This document shows, piece by piece, positions 11,066 through 22,562 of a DNA stretch of 64,000 nt. Position numbers and translations under genes: made by a program. Source of the stretch: Ovis canadensis. Lineage: Eukaryota; Chordata; Mammalia; Artiodactyla; Bovidae. A model generated the notes under the pieces. That model was given only the letters and a program-made list of their open reading frames with translations. It made no database searches and had not been told where the DNA came from. Positions within the stretch are counted from its first letter, which is position 1, and each line of letters opens with the position of its first letter. The stretch covers positions 133,025,384-133,089,383 of the forward strand of contig NC_091250.1 in the NCBI RefSeq assembly GCF_042477335.2, given 5' to 3'.

Positions 11066-11201
11066 TCCTAGCAGAGCTGCCAGGGTACCTAGTCACGTGT
11101 CTGAGCAAGGGGCTGCCTGTGCACCACGGGCCCTGGTCCACCTGCCAGGGGGCCCGGGAGGTGGCGGAAAGGCCGGGCACTCACCTCTGCTGCCCTCACA
11201 G

Positions 11202-11375
11202 GTGCCCCTGAAGGTGAGCCTGAGTGTGGGCCGCTCGTGGGGACACCTGGTGCCCCTGCAGGGGGCCCCCAGCCCCACCAACATCCCGCCGAGTCTCCAA
11301 GCAACAGCTGGGCCCCCGCCAGCCCTGGAGCACCGACCCCCGAGCCTGCATTTTTTGCCTTCATTCGGTCCGTAG
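11202..11375 (+). CDS. POLN: POLN terminal coding exon
   Basis: The acceptor CCCTCACAG ends at 11201 and the exon begins in frame 0. It encodes VPLKVSLSVGRSWGHLVPLQ, then a Pro/Ser/Thr-rich tail, and ends in LHFLPSFGP before TAG at 11373-11375. The VPLKVSLS-GRSWGHLVPLQ block is the conserved end of the family-A palm. The proline-rich tail is characteristic of mammalian POLN and is not needed for catalysis. The three exons here, with their consistent phases, indicate a functional gene 3' end on the plus strand. Confidence 0.93.
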   Translation: MPLKVSLSVGRSWGHLVPLQGAPSPTNIPPSLQATAGPPPALEHRPPSLHFLPSFGP

Positions 11376-11484
11376 CCCCAGGCAACAGTGGAGAAGAGAG
11401 GCTGCGTCCCCAGCCGGCGGTCCGGCCTCCCCGAGGCCGGAGCTTCATGCGTGGTCACCGCTACCTTCCCCTGGGGCCACCTGC

Positions 11485-11490
11485 AGTAAA
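11485..11490 (+). terminator. POLN: Possible POLN poly(A) signal (AGTAAA)
   Basis: AGTAAA lies about 110 bases after the POLN stop codon, with a GT-rich patch (CCTGTGTGAATCC) some 25 bases later. No AATAAA or ATTAAA was found nearby on the plus strand. AGTAAA is a recognised but weak variant, so the call is tentative. Confidence 0.35.
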
Positions 11491-12890
11491 TGCCTCTGGA
11501 GGAGCTGTCCTGACCTGTGTGAATCCTTCCTGGGGGTGGGAAACCATGCCCGCAGCCCTCGGCCCCTCGGTCGGGACAAGCGCCTGGGCCGCTCGCTGCG
11601 CAGCGCTCGCAGGAGCCGGGAGCAGCCAGCAGCCTGGCTCCCAGAGCCCCCGAGTGGGCCCACAGGTGGCAGTGCGCTGGGTGGAGAGCATGGCCCGACC
11701 ACCCTCCTGAGGGCCGGAGGGGCCTGTGCCCAGGCACTCGCCAGCCGCTTCTCACAGGCACCCCGGGGCTAAGGGAGGGTCTGGCCTGAGCACCCCAGAG
11801 CCTCTCCGCGGCCTGAGCAGAGACGCCCCACCTTGGACGACAGGGACACCGCGGCCGGAGAGGTCTCCTCACTGGACGGGCCCCAGCAGGCCCGCCTCAC
11901 CCCAGGGCTCCCCTCCCCCCTGCAGCTTCACCCCTGCGTCCTGGTCTGGGTCCCGACTCTGAGAGCCCCCTCCAAGGGGGGCACGGTGCTCACCCAGCAG
12001 GGCCGAGGTGAGCCCCTCCAGGAGGGGAGCAGGCCCCCCGCCCCGGCCTGGACCCTGGCCTTACGGCGACTCGAGCCCACGGGGCACGGCCTCACTTTTT
12101 CGGGTGACGGGGTCGTCGCCGCTCGCCGTGCCCAGGCCTGCCTTTCTCACGCTTCGAATCGTTGCCGCTGGTCTCCTGGGGCATGCAGGGCCTGACGGTC
12201 ACGCCTGACCCTCGCGGGGGGCGCGGGCCCCGCATGCCACTGTGTCCGGTGTGTGTTGGCGTCTGAGCGACAGCCCATCTTCATGCCGTCACCGCAGAGG
12301 CAGAGACCACTGCTTCCTCTTGTGGAGGACCTCGTGCAGACCAGCAACCGTCCTGGGAGCGCCGTCCTGGGGCCAGGCTGGGCCCCTGTGCGTGCGGGCA
12401 GCCCCGTGGGGCAGGCAGGACCCAGTCAGGCTCAGAGAAGGGGGCGTGCCAGACACCCCAAGGGCGGAGGGGGCGCGCCCCGACCCCGAAGGCAGCCCCG
12501 GCAGGAGGGCACAGCCATGGGGGCCATCACACTGGTGGGCTTCCGCAGCCCCGGGGCATGCTGGGCACCTCCCCCCGGCGTCTCAGCGCCCCCATCCCTG
12601 GCTGACACCCCAACCCCTACCATGGCCCTTCCTTACAGGACCTCGGGGTCCCACCCAGCCTCACCCCTCACCCCATCCCGTGAGCCCACGGCTCCAAGGA
12701 ACATCAGACAGGCAGGCAGACGCAGGGCGGCTGGGTCGAGCCCACGGACATAGGAGCAGGGGGCCTCCCCTGCCCACAGGTCGCCCCACCACCGACCCCC
12801 GCCCTGGGGTCGGGGGGAAGCCCAGCACCTCAGGGAGGAGCCCTTCCGGGCCCGGTGTTACACAGAGGACGCGGCAAGAAAGCATGGACC
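11491..12890. other. POLN-NAT8L convergent intergenic spacer
   Basis: About 1.4 kb between the tail-to-tail 3' ends of POLN (+) and NAT8L (-). GC-rich, with no recognised gene or mobile element. The frame at 12242-13465 (+) runs into the NAT8L 3' UTR antisense and has no family signature. Confidence 0.6.
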
Positions 12891-12910
12891 GTGGTTCCAT
12901 CAGCTCGAGT

Positions 12911-12916
12911 TTTATT
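12911..12916 (-). terminator. NAT8L: NAT8L poly(A) signal (AATAAA)
   Basis: TTTATT on the plus strand is AATAAA on the minus strand. It is followed on that strand by a GT-rich region (CCTCTGTGTAAC, about 50 bases later). It lies 3.8 kb past the NAT8L stop, consistent with the long 3' UTR known for this gene. The transcript end would be near 12,890. Confidence 0.7.
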
Positions 12917-15701
12917 GAAAAACAGCAGCATTGGGGGCCGGGCAGGTGTAGGGCCATGGCTTCGGCCCCCGCCACCGTGGCTCACAGGGACCCCCTGCCC
13001 GGCAGCCTGCGCCCCCGGAACTCGGTGCCCCTTGGGGCCCTCCCACGGACCAAACCGACGGTGGACTCAGCCAGTGACAGGAGCCCGCCTGGGCCCCCGT
13101 CCCCAGATCTGACTTCCACCAGCCCGCAGAGTGTCCCCGAGCGTCCCTGCCCTGGCCATCCTCCCCACAGTGCCAGCGCCCCGGGCAAAAGCTCACCCCG
13201 GGCACCCCCGCTGCATGCGGGCCTGTCCAGCAGCCTCAGCCCAGGAGGAAGGAGGGCTGGGACCCAGGCTGGCCGGGCCAGAGGAGAGCGGACGAGGCCT
13301 CGGGGCCAGCCCGCCCCGGCCAAGCACCCCCAGCCCCCCGGAGCCCTCAGACACCAGGCTCTCCCCCTGCACACGTGCACACACACAGAGGCACACGTGT
13401 GTGCACCTACCCACAGGCACACACAGGCACACCCCTTCTCCGAAGCGGCTGATTATTGCTGTTAAGAAACCGCATCCAACACTGGTAGTCACGGGCCTCA
13501 TGCCGCCGCCAGAAGCCTGTCGTCGGCACCCCGAGCAAACTCAGCCCAGGGTCTGCCCGCGCTCGGCCCAGAACTCAACTCCCAAAAGGCCCCAGGGCCA
13601 CCAGCTGACGTTCAGGGGCCGGAATGACGCACAGCAGTGGCTGCGGACAGACACGAAGGCAGAGGTGGCACGCGGCACGCGCAGGGAGGGCCCAGGCCAC
13701 CATCCAGCAGCCCCCAACACCGACAGCCCCCACGGGCAGGCAGACGGCTGTACCCACACTTCCAGCATGCCCGCCGGAGGTCAGAGGCAGGCCCGGGGGC
13801 CCAGAGAACCTCCAAGCCCTTGCCAGACACAGGAAGGAGCCCCCTTCCCCCAAGGACCATCTCTGAGAAAGGACCCCCAGAGCAGGATGGGGGCCCCGGG
13901 ACCACGTGGCCTCCCGGTCCAAGCCCCTCATCTGTCTGCCCGCAACCCTGCCCTGGGCCAGCAGGGGGAGACCAGCCCCGACATAGACGGAGGGACCCGG
14001 GGGGACACCACCAAGGCCCTGCGTGGGGCCAGACCACCTGGCTGGCCCCGACACACACCCGCTCTGGCCACCCACCCTCAGGACCAGCTGCCTGAAGAGC
14101 CTTTACTCGGCCAAGGCCTGCCGGCCACGGGCCAGGACACTGGGCCGTACAACAGTGCTGGAGCCTCAGCCGCTCCGGGTCCCGGGACTGGGACGGGCCC
14201 ATCGGGCCAGCGCTTCAGGTCCATCTAACAAAGATGAGCTCAGGCTCCGCCTCCCGCTTCTGCTGGCTGGAAGCCGGACCCCTGAGCGCGGTGCCAGGCC
14301 CAGGGCTGGCCTTCCAGCCCAGGGAGGCCCGGGAGTCGGCAGGGCCAGGAGGGGCCCAGGGCTGCCCAACACAGAGAAGCTGCCCAGACACACCCCCAGG
14401 CAGGACCCCGGGGCGACGCTTCACAGAGGTAGAAGTGACATCAGGATTTCTACAAAGGTATAAAACTCACAACCCAGTGCATGTTTGTGGAGCAGTTAGC
14501 TCCCAGGCTGGGGGAGGCTGGGAGACCTGCCCCCAGGAGCCCAGGCCGCACGCTGGCCGGGCAGGGGTCTCGACCCGGGCTCAGCACGCACCCAGCCTGG
14601 GCCACACAGGCACCTCTGCCCACCTCAGGGCCAGGCGGTGGCTGGACAACAGCATTCTGGACACATGGCCACCCTGCCACACCCCTCCTGGCGTCCATCC
14701 TGGCAGCAACAAAGGGCACGAGGGGAGGTTGAGGGCCCAGCCTGTGCCCAGCACCCTCTGGGCCATCTGCAGGGGTGGGGCGGGGGCCACGCAGCAGGAA
14801 CAGACACCAGGGGACAGGAGGGGCCACACCCCTGCCAGGAGGTACCCCTCGAGGCGCTCCAGTCCACACCAACAGACGCCAACCCACCGGAGACAGAGGC
14901 CCCCAGAGGCACAGGGTCGGAGGAAGCCTGCAGCATCCCAGAGCCACCACCGGACAAGAACTCGACCCGCCAGGCCCCAGGCCGGCCGCAGCCCCGCCGC
15001 GCCCCTCACCACCTAAGGCCACCCCAAACCGACATCAAACCGAACAGAAAGAGGAGAAAGGCACAGCTTTGTTTTCCGTTTTGCTAAAACACTTTACGTC
15101 TGTCTGTATTATCCAGATTAACAAAATCTGAGAGCTGCAAGAAAATAGGGGGCCGATTTCTGTACAGTCTACAAAACTCCCACCCCCGACGGGGGCCGGG
15201 CGCCACCAGGGAGAATGTGCAGGGCAGCGCGGGGCCTGTACAATGTTCTGCAGGCTACCTCAGCCGCTCACAGTACCCAGGGCCCCTCGGGAGGCCAGGC
15301 ACCGCCGGCTCAAAGCGCCTCTGACAACGTGCCCTCCAGGGCCCCGCACGTGGTGCCCAGGTCCATGGCCCACGCCGCCTGCCACTCCCCCCGCAAAGTG
15401 AGGGGCCTCTGCAGGCCTCTACGCCCCTCCAGCCACCACCTTCCTCCCCGACTCCGGGCCACCCCCACTCCCAAAAGCCCCTGCCTGTGACCTGGGGCAG
15501 CAGGCGGGCACTTGGAAGGCGCCCGCTCCTACACTGGACGCTGCTGGCAAGCTGCTCCTGCCTGCACCCACCCAGGAGTGCTCTCGGGGCGGAAACGACG
15601 TTCAGTCAGGGTCTCCCTCCAGACTCCAAACCAACACTCCACCCCCCGGCACCCACCCCTACCAAACTGGGCCGGAAATAGTGCATATTGTAGACCACAC
15701 A

Positions 15702-15722
15702 GGTGTGTGTGTGTGTGTGTGT
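15702..15722. repeat. (GT)10 microsatellite in NAT8L 3' UTR
   Basis: An uninterrupted GT run on the plus strand, preceded by CCACACAG. It reads as (AC)n in the NAT8L message. Confidence 0.9.
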
Positions 15723-16749
15723 AGGTATCAACTACCGTTTTGTCCCAAGAGTTAAAGTCATGCAGAGTGCTATTCTGTCTAAATAACATTAAAAAATAGG
15801 TCGGCTTCAGGCTGGGAGAAGCTACGGGCTCGGTGGTGCGGGCATCAGCCTGGGTTGGTCAAGATTCACAGGACAGAGCCCGGCCGCCGTGGGGCAGAAA
15901 GTTCCCAGGGAGGTCCGGGAGCGGCCACTACGCCCAATCGAGCTGGCCCTGGGGGAGCGGGGACCCCCACGGCCGCCTCCACCTTGCCCTCCAGGAGGGC
16001 CCTGACCGCGGCTGGACCACACGTCGCTATGGGAACCACACCTGGCCCGGGCGGAGGAGGGGCAGGTACCGAGAGAAAAGAGGTGATCGACGTTGAAGCT
16101 GAGCCAGACTGGGGGAAGCGAGGGGCGAGGTGGACAGCAGGGCTCCGGAGAGCGGGGCGCGGGCCGGGGCGCTCACCAGTCTGGGTCCAGTCTGGGCAGG
16201 GCGGGGGCGGGGGGCTGCGCGCATGCGGCATGCTGCAGCCAGGCCTCATCCTCGGCATGCGGCATGCACGGAGCGAAGCGGCCGCGCGCAGCCCGGCGCC
16301 GCGCGCAGCAGGCCCCGCCCACTGGGGGCGGACGGCCGAGCCCCGCCCCGCTGCCGCCCGGGTCTGCTGGGCGCGGGGGCCTCACCCCAGGGGCTCTGTG
16401 CTTGACGGGCAAGGCGGGGCCCCTGGCCACCTCCGGGCTAAGCGGGCCGGGGCCGCTCCGGCCGGGGCCAGCAGCTGCGTGGGCTCGTGGCGGCCCACGC
16501 TGTCACTCTTCAGGGCGTGGCCCGACCCAGGGAGGGCGGGGGGCGTGGCTGGAGGGACCACCCACCTTCCCGCGTGTCACCGATGCACAGCGGCCCGGCA
16601 TCCCCCAGGAACCAGCCAAGGAACCGTGTGGTGTCGAAAAGGGAGGAGCCCAACACACACACCAAGGTGAGCGTCTGAAAGCGGCCCGGGCGGCGGGCGG
16701 GGCGGGCACAGGCGGGCGGGCGGGCGGGGTGGCGGGCGGACGGCGGCGG

Positions 16750-17117
16750 TCACTCCTCGCGCAGCTGCAGGCGGTAGCGGTGGTAGCGGACCTGGAAGAA
16801 GAGGCGCTCGGCCAGCGAGAGGGTCATGCCGGGCATCACGTGGCGGTCGCTGGAGCCCATGTGTCTGAAGCCCAGCGACTCGTAGAGCTTGTGGGCGGCC
16901 GCCTTGACGGCCGTGGTGCCCAACACCACCGCGGAGTAGTGGTGCGCCAGGGCGAACTCGAGCACCTTGCGGCCCAGAGCCTTGGCGATGCCCCTGCCGC
17001 GGAAGCGCGAGTCCACGGACATACGCAGCAGCTCCACCGTGTTGTCCGCCGCGTGCGCCCTCGCCGCCACGATGCCCACCACGTTGCCATCCAGCACGGC
17101 CACCCAGAAGCAGGAGC
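16750..17117 (-). CDS. NAT8L: NAT8L coding exon 3 (GNAT acetyltransferase domain)
   Basis: The minus-strand acceptor CCCCGCAG precedes GCTCCTGC. The exon begins with two bases that complete Gly181 and runs to the TGA at 16752-16750. It encodes residues 182-302: SCFWVAVLDGNVVGIVAARA, then ELLRMSVDSRFRGRGIAKAL (the acetyl-CoA-binding R-x-x-G-x-G loop, about residues 218-223), then KLYESLGFRHMG and a C-terminal QVRYHRYRLQLREE. NAT8L makes N-acetylaspartate from aspartate and acetyl-CoA in neurons and brown fat, at mitochondria and/or the ER. All expected GNAT motifs are present. Confidence 0.97.
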
Positions 17118-18922
17118 CTGCGGGGAAGAGGGAGGAGGTCAGGGCCACGGGCACCACCGCCTTTCAGCCAGCCGGCAGGGCCCCTCTGAGCCGAGCACCG
17201 GGCCCAATCTGCCTGCCGCCCGCAGCAGCCCTGGAGCCACCCTGCCCCTGGGCCCGAGGCTGTGCAGCAAGCCCTATGGTCAGGCCAGCCACCCCCACCC
17301 CAGGCCCAGACCCATCACAGCCCTGTGCAGGGCAGGAGGGGACATGGGAGACCTCTGGGGAGCCGGGAGGGCAGGAGGGTCAGAGGGACGAAGCCTGGAG
17401 GGGAGAGCCGTCTCCTCTGGTGACCGGAGGCCCAGGGGCTCCAGGAGGCTAGGCCGACGTGGTGCCCACTCCAGGGAGCCTGCGCCCGCCCTGCCCACAG
17501 CCACACCAGCCTCCACTGCCACATTCTCCTTCGTGGGAGCCCTAACCTCCCACTAAAGCACCTTCTCATGACCCACGTGACTCATCTCCCGTCCTCTGGG
17601 TCCCCCCTGCTTGCTTCTCCAGCACCCGCCCCCACCACCCCAGCCTGTCACCTCTGTGGGGGTCTCCTCACTGCCGAACCCCAAGACCGAGTCTGGGCAC
17701 ACAGCCAGAGTTTAGGAATGACCACCCCCCCATCCGCTGACCTGCCCACTGGCCGGGGGTGTGGGCTCTCCCCACCCACCCAGCCTGGGTCAGAGGTCAG
17801 CACAGCCTCAGTTTCCCCAGAGCAGGAGCAGCCCCCACAAGCCCCAGCGAGGCCCGTGAGCCACCGTTCAGCCTCCCCACCCCCACAGGGCCTTCCTGCA
17901 GACTCACCAGCTGTCTCAGCCCACCTGATCTCACATCCAGGGGGCCCGCGCCCCAGAGACAAGGGGCCATTCCAGGCTATGCGGTGGGCACCGGGCAGCC
18001 CAGGCTATGGTGCAAGGCCCCTCCCGTCCTGGGCAGACCTGGGCTGAAGCTCCAGGATGCTAAGATGTTTTGTTTGGGTTTGGGAGAAGGTCACGCAGAA
18101 CCGAGGATGCCCAAGGCCTGCCAGGAGGCTTCGGGGCTGAGAAAGGACCAGCCGCCACAGCCCGGAGCTGGTCACACCGGGCAGCTCAGCCCTACCCTGG
18201 GAACTTTGCTTCCCCTGGCCCGGCCGCCCTTCCCTGCCTCCCACCACGGTCCTACTAGACCCTCACCAGCCATTCAGGCCCCTCTCCACACAGACCTCCC
18301 TGCACCTGGGGCACCCTCACATCCCAACTCCGGGCACGCAGAAAAGCCTGCCCCTGCCCCCAGGCCAGCCTGGAGCGCTCCAGAGCAGGTGCCAGCCCCT
18401 CCATCTACAGAAAGCCAGGGCCAGGGTGAGACCCTGGGATTAGTAAGCGGCCCAGGGGCCAGAGTGAAAGCGTGACATGAGACCCCCGTCCTCCTAGGGT
18501 TCTCGTCCCCCCACCGTGGGGTCCCCGTCCTGCCACTCAGGGCCCCAGCATTCCGGGCCAGCCTGGGACCCACGAGACGCACCGAATGGGCCCCTGGGGG
18601 GTGAGATGGGCACCAGGCGACAGGCAGCGGTGGCCCGAGCAGCAGGGCGGGTCAGCGTGGCCCAGGGCCAGCTTGGGCCAGCAGCGCCCGGCCCTCAGAG
18701 GACAGAGGACGGAAGCCAGCGATGCTCCGGGAGGACCCAGTCCTGCCAGCCCGGCCCTGCCAGCCTGCAGCACCCCACCCCTCGCCAGCGCCCTCGTCCC
18801 TGGGAGGCTCAGTTCACACTCCATCCAGCCCAGGCTGCCCGGTGCCCACCGCAGGCTGCTGGGGCTGGGCGGCTCTGCGGGGAGGAAGGGCTTTGGGGTG
18901 GGGGCGGGGCCCAGAGCCTCAC
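17118..18922 (-). other. NAT8L: NAT8L intron 2
   Basis: Bounded by the GTGAGG donor at 18922-18917 and the CCCCGCAG acceptor at 17125-17118 on the minus strand. GC-rich. No mobile element or nested gene recognised. Confidence 0.85.
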
Positions 18923-19087
18923 CAGGGGGCTTCATGTAGTACTGCTCGATGTCGGCCATGTCCGTGTGCAGCGCGCAGTCCAGGTAGGCGAGGACCACCT
19001 TCCGGCTGTAGTAGTAGCGCAGGGCCAGCAGCCCTGCGGGCACCAGGCAGGTCAGCAGCAGCGAGCGCGTCAGGGCGAAGCAGAGCG
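18923..19087 (-). CDS. NAT8L: NAT8L coding exon 2 (membrane segment)
   Basis: 165 bases in the phase expected from both flanking exons. It encodes Ala126 to Pro180: ALCFALTRSLLLTCLVPAGL (the hydrophobic stretch, about residues 126-148), then RYYYSRK and HTDMADIEQYYMKPP. The hydrophobic region is the membrane anchor or re-entrant loop that places the enzyme on the cytosolic face of its membrane. The acceptor is CCCCGCAG and the donor is CTG|GTGAGG. Confidence 0.96.
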
Positions 19088-20336
19088 CTGCGGGGAGAGG
19101 GCGCACTGAGTGCCCTCCAGGGCGGGGCCTGCGGGCCGCCGAGTCCCGCACCGCACTGGCCCCTGGTCGATAACCACCAGGGCCGTGGGCAGAGGAGACC
19201 CCAAGCGCGCAGCCCGGCCTGTTTTCTCTGGAAGAGCAGAGACCATCGCAGCTGCCGCTTCCACTTAGCCCTGTTGGCAAACTTTTCATCCGTGAGGACG
19301 CGATGTCATCACCCCTGACATCAGGACTTCCAAGTGTCCTGAGTACAGTATCGGCCTCTGGCAGGCTGCCCTCAACCGCTGGCGGGCACAGATCCGGGCA
19401 TGACTACGGAGAGGGGGAGCCCTGCCCATCACCCCAGACCCTTAGCTGGGTCCATATCCTGGCCTACATGAGGCTTGGGGGAGTCAAAGAGCCGGCATGC
19501 CAGGCACCGTCCCTCTCTTGGGAACTTGGGGGGCCCCACTCCAGCCAAGAACCCTCAGGGCCGGCCTCTGGGCGTCGTGAGGGCAGGGGCCAGGGAGGAA
19601 GGCCGAACGGGGCCTCCAGCGCTCGGAGGCAGACGTGCCTGCAGTGAAAGGCCTCTGCTGCGTGACCTTGGGAAGTCCCGCCTGCCCAGCCTCAAGCTCC
19701 ACATCTACGAAATGGGGAGAATCGCCCTCCTGCTGCAAGGCCTCAAGGGACCAAACCTCAAAGCCTCCCACAGGGGCGCCCGCGTCAGGCCCACCGCCCC
19801 TCGCCCCGCCTCCTCGGCGCGCTCCCTCCGCCCGGCACCCCGGGGAGCTGGCTGCCTGCCCCTCATAAATTAGCACTTGGAGCCGGCGAGGCAACCTCCC
19901 CCGCCCGGTGGATTATATATAGTTACACGCGCCGGGCGCGGGGCCTCGGCGGCGGGCGCTACCTGCCGCTCCCCCGCCCCCACCCGGGATGACCGGGGAG
20001 GGGACGCCGGTGGAGACCCCAGTCCTCCCCGCCCGCAGCCCCTGCACCCGGCCCACACCGGTTCCCACGCCCGCGCCCAGCGCGCCTTGGCCCGGAGCCC
20101 GGACCGGCCCCAGCGCCGGGGGCCACCTCGCCCCGGGGCCGCCGCAGAACGTGCGCGTCCGAGGGGAAGGCAGGGGTCCGCCTCCCTCCTGGGCCGAGGT
20201 CGGGGGGTGGGGGGCGAGAGGGCCGGAGGGAGCCCCGTGCGCGTCCCCAGAGGGCCGGGCGGGCGCGCACTGCGGCAGGCTGGGGTGCGCCCCGCGGCCC
20301 CGACCCCGCCGCCCCGCCGGGTCCCTGCGCACTGAC
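19088..20336 (-). other. NAT8L: NAT8L intron 1
   Basis: The donor is GCCG|GTCAGT at exon 1 and the acceptor is CCCCGCAG at exon 2. The exon-1-proximal half is very CpG-rich. An ATTATATATAG tract occurs at about 19,912-19,922 within otherwise GC-rich DNA. Confidence 0.85.
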
Positions 20337-20712
20337 CGGCCAGCAGGGCGTAGAGCAGCTGCGCGCGCGGGTGCTGCCGCAGGCCGCGGAAGGCCGTGTT
20401 GGGGATGCGCTCCATGATGCCGTCGTAGAAGATGCGGCGCGCCGCCTCCTGCTCCGCCGCGCGGAACTCGCGGATGTACACGCCGCGCCCCTCGGGCGGA
20501 TCCGCGCCCCCGGCGCCGCCGAGAGCCTGGGGGCCCGGCGCGGGCGGGGGAGCCGCGGGGGCGGCGGCCGGCCCGGGGGCGGCGGGCAGCGGGGGCCACA
20601 TGGCGCCGGCGGCGGCGAGCAGCGCGTCCTTCTGGGCCCCCGGCAGCGCCTCATGGTCCTCGGCGGCCACGATCTTCGTCTCGCAGACCATGTCGGGAGG
20701 CCCACAATGCAT
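20337..20712 (-). CDS. NAT8L: NAT8L coding exon 1
   Basis: Start codon at 20712-20710 with N-terminus MHCGPPDMVCETKIVAAEDH, then an Ala/Pro/Gly-rich stretch (about residues 30-75), then REFRAAEQEAARRIFYDGIM and LRQHPRAQLLYALLA at residue 125. 376 bases leave one base over. With 165 and 368 bases from exons 2 and 3 this gives 909 bases, 302 residues plus stop, the length of the mammalian protein. An in-frame ATG lies 57 bases upstream (20769) with no stop between. I chose the downstream ATG because MHCGPP is the conserved NAT8L N-terminus. Confidence 0.97.
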
Positions 20713-20790
20713 GCACCCGGCCGGGCGGCGCAGCGCAGGGACGCGGGCCGGGCGGCGGGCCCAGGGCAAGGGCGCGGCGCCCTCGGACCC

Positions 20791-20812
20791 GCGGCGGCGG
20801 CGGCGGCGGCGG
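20791..20812. repeat. (CGG)7 triplet repeat in NAT8L 5' leader
   Basis: A pure GGC/CGG run on the plus strand (CCG in the transcript) between the predicted transcription start and the NAT8L ATG. It lies within the CpG island. Confidence 0.9.
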
Positions 20813-20883
20813 CTCAGGAGCGCGGGGCGGAGGCGGCGGGCGGCCGGGGCGCGCGCAGGGAGCTGCGCCGCATTTTGGAGAAG

Positions 20884-20891
20884 TATTTATA
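20884..20891 (-). promoter_or_regulatory. NAT8L: NAT8L TATA box (TATAAATA)
   Basis: Minus-strand TATAAATA set in GC-rich DNA, about 180 bases upstream of the NAT8L ATG. It predicts a transcription start near 20,860 and a leader of about 150 bases. It is unusual in being a consensus TATA box inside a CpG island. The position is right for this gene, but the start site itself is inferred. Confidence 0.7.
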
Positions 20892-21829
20892 ATGCAGCGG
20901 CGCCGGTGCAGTCGCGGCGCCCGGGGTCCCGCAGGGTCCTAGCGTCCACTGCATTGGCTGCCGAGGGTCACCATGTGATCTCGAGGGTGGGAGCAGACGC
21001 CGCCCCCGCGCCCGCCCGATGGCACACTCGGGCGCTGCACCGCGGCCGGCTGGGGGCGGCGCGGCCGTCCCCGGGGCGCGACGGAGCGGCCGAGCCCCCG
21101 CGAGGCCGGCCGGGGACGAGCGAGCGTGCGGCCGGGGTCCCGGCCCGGAACGGGCGCTCTGTAGGACTCCCTGCCCGGCGCCTCCCGCCCGGGCCCTGCG
21201 CCCCCGCGCGCGCCGCCGGTGAGCGCTCGGACCTGGGGCCGCGCCGCCGGACCCCGCAGCGCCTCGTCCTCCTGCTCCTCCTCCTCGGCCGCCGGGCGCT
21301 GTCACGGAAGCGGCTCCGTCTCCATCTCCCGCCCCTTTGTCTGAACGCGGCGCTTGACCGAGATCCTGGGGAGGGGGCGCCCCGGCTTGCCCCGCCCGGC
21401 GCCCCTGGAAACCTGCGCCGGGGGCCGCACGGGCTGGCGGCGCGGGGACGCGATCAGAGCGGGGTCCGATGCCCACGCCGCCCGCAGCCCAGCGGGTCCC
21501 GGCGCTCCGATGCCGGATCCCAAGCGCCGGCGCGGGGGCGCGGGGCCCGCAGGACCCCTCCCGGCTCGGCCCCCGCCCTCCGCGGCCCGCGCATGCGCCC
21601 CGCGATCTCGGTGCAGGTGCAGGGAGGGCGCTCGGCGCGCGCCCCGGGCCCCCGCGAGGCCCCCGCGCCGACGCCGCGGGCAGGGGGCGAGGGGGCCAAG
21701 TGGAAGGGGAAGGACGGGAGTCCCAGGCCCGCCCCCAGCGCCTGACGAGCCCAGCCCCTCGGCATCCCCGCACCCCGCTTCCCCGCGTCGCCCCAGTTCC
21801 CTGCAAGTGACCCCGCGGGCCGACCTGGA

Positions 21830-22387
21830 GCGGAGCTCACACTCCCGCGAGTGGAGAGCAAGCCTCGGGCTCCAGGCCTGAGGACCCTCGGGCCGCTGGG
21901 GCCCACGAGGCGGCGGCGGTCACCCAGAGGCCAGGAAAGGGACCGCCCCTCGCGAGGTCGCGCTGAGGGACCCAGGGGGCGCGAGAAGAGGGAGGACCCA
22001 GGGCCCACAGCGCTGGGTCGTAGCGGGAGGGGCAGCCGAGCTGGGGCGTCACGCGCTCGCCGTTTTTCGTGTGTCAGGATTTGCCCGGGGTCTGCCTGTG
22101 ACCTTCCAGGAGAGCCGGGTGGGATCACGGACGATGTCAGGGGCACTCATCCGGCCGTTCAGAGAGCCCTCCACGCGCCGCCCCGGGCTGCCCCGCACCG
22201 CAGGCCAGGCTCCCAGGCGTTCTGAGGATGGCCGGCTCCACGGCAGGAGGAAGGTCGCAGCCAGGGGGGTGTGCAAGGAGTCCAGGAAGGAAGGGGGCGG
22301 GGGTGGGAGCGCCCGGACAGCGTCCTGACACCCGCCCCTAGGTCCGGGTCTGCGGGGGTCCCTCCAGCCCGCGGCCTCTGCTGGCCG
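21830..22387. other. Spacer upstream of NAT8L
   Basis: GC-rich, CpG content falling away from the island. Nothing recognised. Confidence 0.6.
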
Positions 22388-22562
22388 TTTTCAGTCGCTC
22401 AGTCATGTCCCACCCTTGTAGCCCCCTAGGCTCCTCTGTCCATGAGAGGCTCCAGGCAAGAATACTGCAGTGTTTGCCATGCCCTTCTCTAGGTCTTCCC
22501 GACCCAGGGATGGAACCCAGGTCTCCTGCACTGCAGGTGGATTCTTTACCAGCTGAGTCGCC
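22388..22562 (-). repeat. Bov-A/Bov-tA-type SINE, reversed
   Basis: Reads CAGTCGCTCAGTCATGTCCC, then AAGAATACTGCAGTG, then TTCTTTACCAGCTGAGTCGC on the plus strand: a single reversed Bov-A monomer with its head. Confidence 0.85.

Larger units (their letters stand above)
12890..16749 (-). other. NAT8L: NAT8L 3' untranslated region (inferred)
   Basis: This stretch follows the NAT8L stop codon without a recognisable gene until a canonical AATAAA. It contains a GC-rich (CCGCC)-type run right after the stop (about 16,690-16,745), a (GT)n run at 15,702-15,722, and mixed CA/TG repeats near 13,370-13,430. It contains almost no mobile element, which fits selection on a transcribed UTR. The extent is inferred from the poly(A) signal, not from RNA. 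Confidence 0.6.
19900..21830. promoter_or_regulatory. NAT8L: CpG island spanning NAT8L exon 1 and promoter
   Basis: Dense CpG dinucleotides and very high GC across exon 1, the start of intron 1 and about 1 kb upstream. No mobile element lies inside. Boundaries are judged by eye. Confidence 0.8.

Noticed and set aside
10148-11180. His/Thr/Ser-rich open frames of 204-297 codons on the minus strand
   Set aside because: They are direct translations of the TG-rich array in three frames; no start context, no family similarity.
12242-14228. Long plus-strand frames of 365-407 codons
   Set aside because: They overlap the NAT8L 3' UTR and flanking GC-rich DNA in antisense; low-complexity Pro/Arg/Ser/Gly composition without a domain.
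19870-21806. Several 150-430 codon frames around NAT8L exon 1 on both strands
   Set aside because: CpG-island shadows. Only the frame starting MHCGPP matches a known protein and joins the next exons in phase.
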